A stretch of DNA of 8,870 nt from Candidatus Stahliibacteriota bacterium (GTDB lineage Bacteria; Hydrothermota; Tepidihabitantia; SM23-42). The position numbers and the translations under genes were made by a program. The notes beneath the pieces are model-generated. The model saw only the letters and a list, made by a program, of their open reading frames with translations, was not told where the DNA came from and made no database searches. Numbering within the stretch: the first letter of the stretch is position 1; every line of letters begins with the position of its first letter. The DNA lies in assembly GCA_030613445.1 (NCBI GenBank), contig JAUWLY010000104.1:1-8870 (forward strand), given 5' to 3'. Of the stretch, positions 1-4,582 are shown one piece after another.

Positions 1-406
1 TGCCTCTCTCAAAGGTCACTAATACTGGAACCACTCCGTCTTTGTCTTTGATAAGCTCCCTGGTTAGATCTTTCAAATCTTCAATGCTCTTCACCACCGA
101 ATTACCGACTGATACAATGATAGCATTATAGGTAATCGCCGGCTTTGCCTCGCCACACGGACCACCAGGACGAACTGAGGTCACGAGCACTCCATCCTGA
201 TTATCACGCTTCATTTCTTTAGCGGCAAGCAAGGAAATATTGCGCACAGTAATACCCCATTGTTTGAGTTCAACTGTCTTGGGACGGAGATATTCACGCT
301 TCTGGGGTGCTATATATAAGGATATTTCCCGGTTATCGCGTATGATCACGATCAGTACTTTCTGACCAATGGTCTGCTCATTCACGACTTTATTGAACAG
401 TGGCAG
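1..406 (-). pseudogene. Continuation of the HtrA-like protease after the TAG: rest of PDZ1 and PDZ2 (partial)
   Basis: Directly after the TAG at 407-409, the same minus-strand frame stays open for 135 codons to the window edge. It reads LPLFNKVVNEQTIGQKVLIV, then IIRDNREISLYIAPQKRE, which completes the first PDZ domain. A second PDZ-like segment follows: WGITVRNISLLAAKE, then DGVLVTSVRPGGP, then SVVKSIEDLKDLTREL. The sequence across the stop, FNE-stop-LPLFN, lies in the ligand-groove part of PDZ1, where homologues usually carry Glu or Gln; CAG or GAG to TAG is a single change. Two other genes here (purN and the 115-residue gene) end normally in TAG, so a genome-wide reassignment is unlikely. 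It could be a real nonsense mutation, a read or assembly error, or readthrough. No separate start with a ribosome binding site is visible. The true 3' end lies outside the window. Confidence 0.8.
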
Positions 407-1330
407 CTATTCATTAAACAGCACAGTCACATCATAAACTGCCAATTTCACGATAATATCACCCGCTAAAATCCCCGCTTTGTCAGCTGGAGAACCCTTG
501 ATCACCCCGCTGACCAGAGCACCGGTTTTGCCCCGGTATGATTTGAGCAAAGGTTGAACCTCAAAACCAAACCAGGAACGGATTATTTCCCCCTGATTTA
601 TCAGTTCGAGAGAAACCTTCTTGGCCAGGTTACCAGGAATCGCACCGGCAATCCCAAAACTGATTTCATTTATGCCGACGATCTCGCCATTGAGATTAAC
701 TAATGGACCGCCAGAATTACCGGGGTAAATCGCCGCATCATGCCCTATCCAGCGCACGACTGACCCTACATCCTCACCTTCCAAAGTGAACTTGAATGGC
801 ATAAAGACATCGGGTATCACCATTTCAGTATTACTGACAATACCCATGGTCACTGACTGGGATAATGCCAAAGGACTACCCATTACAAGAATTCGGTCAC
901 CGACCTGCAAATTGTCAGAATTCCCAAATTCGACAAAGGGATATTTTTGTTTGATGGGATTCCGCAACTTAATTACTGAAATATCAGAAACTGGATCAGT
1001 ACCTATCAAATCAGCTTCTACTTCTTCTTTATTCGACAATGTGCATACCAGGCGTTTGGCTCGACCAGCAACATGATGATTCGTAACCACGTGCCCTTCC
1101 GCTGTGATTATCACACCGCTGCCCGATGATTCCTCCTTCACTTCCCTGCCTTGATTGTCCCATACTGAAACAACGTGTATTCTGATCAGTGCTGGTTTGA
1201 CCCTGGCAATAGCATTGTCGATTGCTTGTTGAATATCCCCAGCATCTTCGCTAAGAGCTTGCCCATGAGCAACGGAGAGTGATAAGAATATACTCAGTAT
1301 TGTCACACATAAAATTTCCTTATATTTCAT
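407..1330 (-). CDS. HtrA/DegP-like secreted serine protease, upstream part ending at an in-frame TAG
   Basis: This encodes a trypsin-like serine protease of the HtrA/DegP family (S1C), acting outside the cytoplasmic membrane in protein quality control. Residues 1-24 form a signal peptide (basic start, hydrophobic core, cleavage near AHG-QA). The triad is visible: His86 in TNHHV, Asp116 in DPVSDISVIKL and Ser206 in GNSGGPL. A PDZ domain begins near residue 255 (GALVSGVIKGSPADKAGILAGD), and the frame stops after residue 307 in the middle of it. The ATG at 1328-1330 was chosen because GGAG lies 6 nt upstream, a signal peptide follows directly, and a good promoter lies just behind. Longer versions of this frame, starting as far as 1633, run through intergenic repeats. 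The stop is internal to the family: the same frame continues with the rest of PDZ1 and a second PDZ domain. The family call is firm. Whether the truncated 307-residue product is active is unknown, although the protease domain is complete. Confidence 0.9.
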   Translation of the reverse strand: MKYKEILCVTILSIFLSLSVAHGQALSEDAGDIQQAIDNAIARVKPALIRIHVVSVWDNQGREVKEESSGSGVIITAEGHVVTNHHVAGRAKRLVCTLSNKEEVEADLIGTDPVSDISVIKLRNPIKQKYPFVEFGNSDNLQVGDRILVMGSPLALSQSVTMGIVSNTEMVIPDVFMPFKFTLEGEDVGSVVRWIGHDAAIYPGNSGGPLVNLNGEIVGINEISFGIAGAIPGNLAKKVSLELINQGEIIRSWFGFEVQPLLKSYRGKTGALVSGVIKGSPADKAGILAGDIIVKLAVYDVTVLFNE

Positions 1331-1366
1331 TCCTTTCTCCTTTTCTTTTTTCTGCAATCTGTTATG

Positions 1367-1395
1367 AGTATAGCGAAATATAGCAATAATGTCAA
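1367..1395 (-). promoter_or_regulatory. Sigma70-type promoter of the HtrA-like gene
   Basis: Read on the minus strand, TTGACA lies at 1395-1390 and TATACT at 1372-1367, with a 17-nt spacer. This is a perfect -35 box and a 5/6 -10 box. Transcription would start near 1360, giving a leader of about 30 nt that carries GGAGAAAGGA just before the ATG at 1330. Confidence 0.75.
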
Positions 1396-1569
1396 TCGGG
1401 GATGAATATTGTATCGGTGTAATGGAGTGACGGAGTATCGGAGAAAAAAAGAAAAAATATCGAGTTATTTGGGATTTGCCCTGAACTTGATTCAGGGTTG
1501 GAGCTTGGTTCCTTGTAGTCGCCCGATTCATCGGGCAGTTACTAAGTGATTGAGTTATTGGAACCTTTG

Positions 1570-1648
1570 AATCCCAAGGGGATTGGAAGAGAGCACTGCG
1601 TGCTGGAAAGGAGCTGACGCTGGAAGTTAGCACTGCGTGCTGGAACAG
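1570..1648 (-). repeat. Mini-hairpin array, minus orientation (four units)
   Basis: Four palindromes follow one another, each trailed on the plus strand by a 7-nt linker starting GGAA (NNNTTCC on the minus strand). They are AATCCC-AAG-GGGATT (1570-1584), AGCAC-TGC-GTGCT (1592-1604), AGC-TGAC-GCT (1612-1621) and AGCAC-TGC-GTGCT again (1629-1641). The linkers are GGAAGAG, GGAAAGG, GGAAGTT and GGAACAG. Palindrome sequence and length vary while the linker and its length stay constant. Confidence 0.75.
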
Positions 1649-1677
1649 TTTTAATTCCCTTCATTTCAAATTATTCC

Positions 1678-1752
1678 ATTCGAAGAATCCATTCCATCCC
1701 GAGCAAGTCGAGGGATCATTTCCATACGAAGTATCACTTCCATGCTTAGCAT
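1678..1752 (+). repeat. Mini-hairpin array, plus orientation (four units)
   Basis: The units are ATTC-GAA-GAAT (1678-1688), ATCCC...GGGAT with an 11-nt middle (1696-1716), ATAC-GAA-GTAT (1724-1734) and ATGC-TTA-GCAT (1742-1752). They are joined by exact 7-nt linkers CCATTCC, CATTTCC and CACTTCC. The short units repeat every 18 nt. Stems differ from unit to unit but always pair. This is the same design as the array at 1570-1648, in the opposite orientation. Confidence 0.75.
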
Positions 1753-1997
1753 CATTCAGTAATTGAGTCATTCTCTGGCTTGCTGTAGTCCTGAGTTATA
1801 TGTCGAAGGGACCAGGGAATCCAGTTTCTTCCCGACGTTTCTTTTCCCGCTCGTAAGAGCCATCACGAATTTTACCTTAATCTGTGATTCAGCCATAAAA
1901 TTCAGTGTCCCGAGCCTGTCGAGAGGAACCGTTCACGCTAGTGAACCATAACCGTTGCGAACCTGTCTCGAGCTTTGTCGAGAGAGCGACCAGTCCC

Positions 1998-2063
1998 GCA
2001 CGCAGTGCCATTTCCTTCCTATCTTCACAGCTTCATTCATTAATCCTCTTCCATGCTTAGCAT
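1998..2063 (+). repeat. Two isolated mini-hairpin units
   Basis: GCAC-GCA-GTGC (1998-2008), followed by CATTTCC, is the reverse complement of the repeated core in the minus-oriented array. CTCTTCC plus ATGC-TTA-GCAT (2046-2063) repeats the last unit of the plus-oriented array (1742-1752). They look like scattered members of the same repeat family. Confidence 0.55.
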
Positions 2064-2099
2064 CATATCTCCCTACGCCACCGGACAATAAAAAGAATC

Positions 2100-2134
2100 C
2101 CTCTCCCTTGAGGGAGAGGATTAAGGTGAGGGTG
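2100..2134 (+). repeat. 35-nt palindromic repeat, copy 1 (upstream of purN)
   Basis: An 8-bp stem (CCTCTCCC-TTGA-GGGAGAGG) is followed by ATTAAGGTGAGGGTG. The same 35 nt occur without a mismatch at 2907-2941, so the two copies bracket purN. From memory, very similar sequences are scattered through the intergenic regions of many unrelated bacterial genomes. Confidence 0.8.
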
Positions 2135-2157
2135 CAAAAACAGCCTGGCTCTTCATA

Positions 2158-2185
2158 TTGACATTACGGCCCAAACGACTAAAAT
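2158..2185 (+). promoter_or_regulatory. Sigma70-type promoter of purN, implying a leaderless transcript
   Basis: TTGACA (2158-2163) and TAAAAT (2180-2185) are separated by 16 nt. A start point 6-7 nt after the -10 box falls at 2191-2192, which is the purN ATG itself. The absence of any Shine-Dalgarno sequence before that ATG agrees with this. Confidence 0.65.
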
Positions 2186-2190
2186 AGCCT

Positions 2191-2802
2191 ATGAAAAATA
2201 TCGCAGTATTAGCCTCGGGCAGGGGCACAAATCTCAAGGCAATCATAGAAAACATTGAAAACGGCACGCTCAAGGCAAACCTTGCGTGCGTAATCAGTGA
2301 CCAAGAAGACGCCAAAGCTTTACAGCGAGCGCGCGAGCACAATGTTGAGGCGCTTTATATTCCACCTGGACCTAAAAAAACCTGGCTGGTCCCTGAAGTT
2401 GAAGCACAGTACATAAAAGCATTGAATGACCGAGATGTCTATCTTGTTTGTCTTGCCGGATTCATGCGGATTATAAAAAAGCAGTTTCTCGATGCATTTC
2501 CCTATAGGATACTAAACATTCATCCTGCCTTATTGCCTTCGTTTCCAGGACTGAATGTTCAGAAAAAAGCACTTGAATATGGTGTGAAATTCTCAGGAGC
2601 AACAGTTCATTTTGTGAATGAAGTGGTTGATGGTGGAGAGATATTAACGCAGGCAGCAGTGCCCATACTTGATGATGATACACCTGAAAAACTTGCTGAG
2701 CGGATTTTAAAGGAAGAGTGGCGTATCTATACCGTAGCAATAAACCTCGTCCTCTCTGGCAAATATAAGATCGAGGGAAGAAGAGTAATAAAGACAGAAT
2801 AG
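2191..2802 (+). CDS. purN: Phosphoribosylglycinamide formyltransferase (GAR transformylase)
   Basis: PurN transfers the formyl group of 10-formyltetrahydrofolate to GAR, the third step of de novo purine synthesis, in the cytoplasm. The 203 residues match the family length (E. coli 212). Visible motifs are the N-terminal phosphate-binding loop LASGRGTNLKAI (residues 7-18), LAGFMRII (88-95), the catalytic NIHPALLPSFPG with Asn109 and His111 (109-120), and SGATVHFVNEVVDGGEIL with His140 and catalytic Asp147. The tail EEWRIYTVAI stands where most homologues have EHRLYP, a mild divergence. The ATG at 2191 has no ribosome binding site, but a promoter places the transcript start on or next to it, so translation is probably leaderless. 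It is a single-gene unit with no other pur gene nearby. TAG at 2800-2802 is its normal stop. No clear terminator follows; repeats begin directly. Confidence 0.95.
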   Translation: MKNIAVLASGRGTNLKAIIENIENGTLKANLACVISDQEDAKALQRAREHNVEALYIPPGPKKTWLVPEVEAQYIKALNDRDVYLVCLAGFMRIIKKQFLDAFPYRILNIHPALLPSFPGLNVQKKALEYGVKFSGATVHFVNEVVDGGEILTQAAVPILDDDTPEKLAERILKEEWRIYTVAINLVLSGKYKIEGRRVIKTE

Positions 2803-2807
2803 AAAGG

Positions 2808-2899
2808 ATAGATGCTAGATTCTGGATACTTGATTCTAGTGAAGAAACCAATATCGTAAGATCAAGTATCTAGTATCTGGATGCCTGGGAGGTATCCCC
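2808..2899 (+). repeat. Duplicated hairpin element, copy 1
   Basis: This element starts 6 nt after the purN stop and is matched by 2958-3048 at an offset of about 150 nt. Both copies run from ATAGATGCTAGATTCTGG through GATTCTAGTGAA to ATCAAGTATCTAGTATCTGG. The ends of each copy are roughly complementary (GATACTTGAT against ATCAAGTATC), so each can fold into a long imperfect hairpin. The tail GGGA-GGTA-TCCC corresponds to GGGGTGTCCCC in copy 2. Confidence 0.75.
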
Positions 2900-2906
2900 A
2901 ATACTT

Positions 2907-2941
2907 CCTCTCCCTTGAGGGAGAGGATTAAGGTGAGGGTG
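2907..2941 (+). repeat. 35-nt palindromic repeat, copy 2 (downstream of purN)
   Basis: This copy is identical over 35 nt to 2100-2134, with the same run of A one base further on. It sits between the two copies of the duplicated hairpin element. Confidence 0.8.
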
Positions 2942-2957
2942 TAAAAAGAAACAGTGA

Positions 2958-3048
2958 ATAGATGCTAGATTCTGGCTACTGGATTCTAGTGAAAAAACTA
3001 ATATCCAACATCAAGTATCTAGTATCTGGGTGTATGGGGGGTGTCCCC
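2958..3048 (+). repeat. Duplicated hairpin element, copy 2
   Basis: This is the second copy of the element at 2808-2899, with a few substitutions and a one-base length difference in the middle. It ends in GGGG-TGT-CCCC (3038-3048). The same core appears a third time, perfected to an 8-bp stem, at 3208-3226 just before the tRNA gene. Confidence 0.7.
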
Positions 3049-3207
3049 TCCTTAATGTAACAAAATTCTACTTTTGGATATGCAGCGTTATACCTTTCGG
3101 GGTTAAAGCGATTCTTGATATGCAAGTTCACATGTGATTTGACGACCCTGGGGGGATTTGAGGTCTCCGTTTGGTTTTTGTTGTTCTATCAAAAAGCAAA
3201 TGGAGAG

Positions 3208-3226
3208 AAGGGGGGTGTCCCCCCTT
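3208..3226 (+). repeat. Perfect 8-bp hairpin abutting the tRNA 5' end
   Basis: AAGGGGGG (3208-3215), loop TGT, CCCCCCTT (3219-3226). Only one base separates it from the first base of the tRNA. It shares the GGGGTGTCCCC core with the ends of the duplicated elements upstream. Apart from this hairpin I found neither a convincing tRNA promoter nor a gene between 3049 and 3227. Confidence 0.65.
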
Positions 3227-3227
3227 C

Positions 3228-3301
3228 GGGCGGTTAGCTCAGTTGGTTAGAGCGTCGGTCTCACATGCCGAAGGTCATGCGTTCAAGTCGCATACCGCCC
3301 A
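3228..3301 (+). tRNA. tRNA-Val (anticodon CAC)
   Basis: This 74-nt sequence folds as a complete cloverleaf. The acceptor stem is GGGCGGT/ACCGCCC, the D arm GCTC/GAGC, the anticodon stem TCGGT/GCCGA with one G-T pair, and the T arm ATGCG/CGCAT with loop TTCAAGT. The discriminator base is A and the anticodon is CAC at 3262-3264, reading GTG valine codons. The 3' CCA is not encoded (TTG follows). Its 3' part is duplicated at 8633-8675, which marks it as an integration target. Confidence 0.95.
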
Positions 3302-3356
3302 TTGTTTCTCAATGCTTTGCGGGGCACCCCTGTTTTTCGCAGAGGCTCTTGTGCCA
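3259..3356 (+). repeat. Putative attachment repeat, tRNA-proximal copy (attL-like)
   Basis: The first 46 nt (3259-3304), from the anticodon loop through the tRNA 3' end and three bases beyond, are identical to 8633-8678. The following 52 nt match with about five substitutions and two compensating one-base gaps. Homology stops at GTGCCA in both copies. Direct repeats of a tRNA 3' end are the standard footprint of tyrosine-recombinase integration. Confidence 0.8.
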
Positions 3357-3408
3357 AATCTGTGCCAACTTCCAACCTCTTCACTGCTTCCCTAAGAGGA
3401 GCATCCAT
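3283..3408 (-). pseudogene. Probable C-terminal remnant of a tyrosine recombinase (integrase), overlapping the tRNA
   Basis: The minus-strand frame reads MDAPLREAVKRLE, then VGTDLAQEPLRKTG, and ends ...NGRYAT-stop with the TGA at 3285-3283, inside the tRNA gene. LREAVKRLE followed by a short polar tail resembles the end of phage and island integrases, just after their catalytic Tyr-x-His-Leu segment. Genes for such enzymes often overlap their tRNA target. Just upstream a different frame offers THL (ACA CAT CTC), consistent with a frameshift, but no catalytic tyrosine or Arg/His box can be read, so the enzyme is dead. The same tail, with 18 of 24 residues identical, recurs in the distal repeat at 8657. 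The family assignment is inferred from short similarity only. Confidence 0.45.
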
Positions 3409-3705
3409 AACTAGAGATGTGTTAAGGATAAAGTGCAATGGAGTGGCGTAAACAATAAAAAAAACTGCCCATTGAATGTTGATATACTAATGATAAACTT
3501 ATTTACTATTGTAATGAAAATAGTAAGACGAGTCTATTACTGAGAATGCTGTGGATTCGGTCCTGACCCCGCCTCCATCATATCGATGGGGCTTGTGGAA
3601 AAGTGGGTCCTTGAGAAAAAGGTACAAATTTCGGATGACGGGGCTGAAATGAGCGTTGAATATTGGAGTAAAACACTATTAGGTAAATTAAAAGAGGTGA
3701 TTAAG
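3409..3705. other. Leader region before the small secreted-protein gene
   Basis: No gene is assigned here. An extended -10-like sequence, TGATATACT (3481-3489), could start a long leader for the gene at 3706. The reading frame of that gene is open back to 3544 and could add 40 residues from an ATG at 3586, with plausible composition (VEKWVLEKKVQISDDGAEMS). That ATG has no ribosome binding site, whereas 3706 has one and is followed by a signal peptide, so I treat the extension as untranslated or as a remnant. Confidence 0.4.
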
Positions 3706-4053
3706 ATGAAAAGACTACTCATCGCACTCGTGGTGTGCATTATGTTGTCCGCAACATTCGGCTGGGCAAAATGGCACGGTTGGGTCAAGCACACTAACGG
3801 CGAACACGCTGCTAAATACACGCTGGTGACAGCCAAACACGACAATCCAGACTCCTCTGTAGTAGTCAGTTATACGGGCGATGGCTATACCTTAAGTCAA
3901 ACTAGCGGTGGCATGGAACCCGGCCGATACTATAACTTGGTATGGGCTAGGGATGATGGACATCGTGGTTGGGTTGGAGGCGGCACATATTCTCCCTCTC
4001 CTTGGGTTGAAAAGAACATTACCCTTGATGATAGCGCTTGGCCTGAAGAATAG
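3706..4053 (+). CDS. Small secreted protein of unknown function (115 residues)
   Basis: I do not recognise this family. Residues 1-21 are a classical signal peptide (MKRLL, hydrophobic IALVVCIMLS, cleavage after GWA), leaving an exported protein of about 94 residues. The mature part is rich in Gly, Tyr, Trp and Thr with alternating hydrophobic residues (YTLVTAKHD, SVVVSYTGDGYTLSQ, GGMEPGRYYNLVWARDDG, RGWVGGGTY), suggesting a small all-beta domain; it has no cysteine. The ATG at 3706 is preceded by GAGGTGA at a 5-nt spacing. A clear but broken paralogue of its C-terminal half lies at 4362-4541. A perfect 10-bp hairpin follows the TAG stop by 12 nt. A beta-sandwich of the carboxypeptidase-regulatory or transthyretin kind is a guess from the pattern. 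It sits inside the putative island. Confidence 0.75.
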   Translation: MKRLLIALVVCIMLSATFGWAKWHGWVKHTNGEHAAKYTLVTAKHDNPDSSVVVSYTGDGYTLSQTSGGMEPGRYYNLVWARDDGHRGWVGGGTYSPSPWVEKNITLDDSAWPEE

Positions 4054-4065
4054 GAAAACACATGA

Positions 4066-4091
4066 GCTGGGGTGGTTCACTCCACCCCAGC
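4066..4091 (+). terminator. Perfect 10-bp hairpin after the small secreted-protein gene
   Basis: GCTGGGGTGG (4066-4075), loop TTCACT, CCACCCCAGC (4082-4091), 12 nt after the stop codon. It lacks a T tract (CATACCTCTCTG follows), so it is either a weak intrinsic terminator or a 3'-end stabiliser. A hairpin of the same stem length but different sequence occupies the same place after the paralogue. Confidence 0.6.
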
Positions 4092-4361
4092 CATACCTCT
4101 CTGTATCGTCAATAGGGCAACATATGTATTGCTATCAGAAAATTCAATCTGCCCTCCTCTGCAAGGGAACAATACCAGCAACGTATGATATAAGTAGACA
4201 GTTGGATGCATAAATTGTATTGCAGCTTAAAAATCTCCGTAGCGTCATGGACTAATACTTCTTGGTATGATCGCATTTGTAGTATGATGAAGGAGAAAAA
4301 TTGTCCTTCAAGTTACAGAAATTACAAAGGGTGATTGATGTTCAATGGTCCCCGGATCAGA
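4092..4361. other. Intergenic stretch between the two paralogues
   Basis: No convincing gene. A possible promoter (TTGGTA 4262-4267, 15 nt, TATGAT 4283-4288) and a 6-bp hairpin GAAGGA/TCCTTC (4289-4309) lie near the end. CAAAGGGTGATTGATG (4325-4340) resembles the ribosome-binding-site and start region of the intact paralogue, so it may be what is left of the 5' end of the decayed copy. Confidence 0.4.
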
Positions 4362-4541
4362 ACGGGCACTGGCTATACCTTAAGTCAAGCTGGTGGCATG
4401 GTCCCCGGCTGATAATATACCTTGGTATGGGCTACGGATGATGGGCATCGTGGTTGGGTTGGTAGCGGCACATATCAAAACTCTCCTTGGGTTGAAAAGA
4501 ACATTACCCTTAATGATACCTTTCCGAATCCATACAAATAA
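4362..4541 (+). pseudogene. Decayed paralogue of the small secreted protein
   Basis: This 180-nt stretch aligns with codons 57-115 of the gene at 3706-4053: TGTGYTLSQAGGMVPG, then two stops, then YTLVWATDDGHRGWVGSGTY, then SPWVEKNITLND. The two adjacent stops, TGA and TAA, replace CGA and TAC of the intact copy; every other codon remains in frame to a natural TAA at 4539-4541. The signal peptide and N-terminal half are missing. It is therefore a duplicate with a large N-terminal loss and two nonsense changes. The clean frame elsewhere suggests recent inactivation, or a read error at 4392-4400. A 10-bp hairpin follows 16 nt after the stop, as in the intact copy. Confidence 0.8.
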
Positions 4542-4557
4542 GGAAATGATGGAGCGC

Positions 4558-4582
4558 CAGGACAGGGGTGATCCCTGTCCTG
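4558..4582 (+). terminator. Perfect 10-bp hairpin after the decayed paralogue
   Basis: CAGGACAGGG (4558-4567), loop GTGAT, CCCTGTCCTG (4573-4582). Its position relative to the pseudogene stop mirrors the hairpin at 4066-4091, although the stem sequence is different. There is no T tract. The first possible start codon of the next gene (GTG 4568) lies in its loop. Confidence 0.6.

Larger units (their letters stand above)
1396..2157. other. Gene-free, hairpin-rich intergenic region
   Basis: I see no credible gene here: short open frames lack ribosome binding sites, family motifs and plausible composition. The stretch is full of short inverted repeats. Besides the two arrays listed separately, there are CCCTGAA/TTCAGGG (1479-1497), GCCCGA/TCGGGC (1521-1536), GCTC-GTAA-GAGC (1849-1860), GTTCAC-GCTA-GTGAAC (1931-1946) and TCTCGA/TCGAGA (1966-1983). 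It behaves like a landing zone for small non-coding palindromic repeats. Confidence 0.7.

Noticed and set aside
407..409. TAG recoded as an amino acid genome-wide
   Set aside because: purN (2800-2802) and the 115-residue gene (4051-4053) end naturally at TAG at the expected family or domain end, so TAG works as a stop here.
1331..1633. N-terminal extension of the protease frame to an ATG at 1633
   Set aside because: It runs through the promoter and palindromic repeats, is low-complexity (PheX4, LysGlu runs), and would bury the signal peptide 101 residues inside the protein.
1570..1752. CRISPR array
   Set aside because: The constant part is only about 7 nt, the variable parts are palindromes rather than spacers, and no cas gene is present.
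3586..3705. 40-residue N-terminal extension of the small secreted protein
   Set aside because: ATG 3586 has no ribosome binding site, while 3706 has GAGGTGA at good spacing and begins a clean signal peptide. It is not excluded as a remnant of another gene.
4301..4441. 46-codon frame starting with TTG after GAAGGAG (VIDVQWSPDQNGHWLYL...)
   Set aside because: It overlaps the pseudogene in another frame, so most of its sequence is explained by the paralogue alignment; the WSPD likeness to propeller repeats is probably chance.
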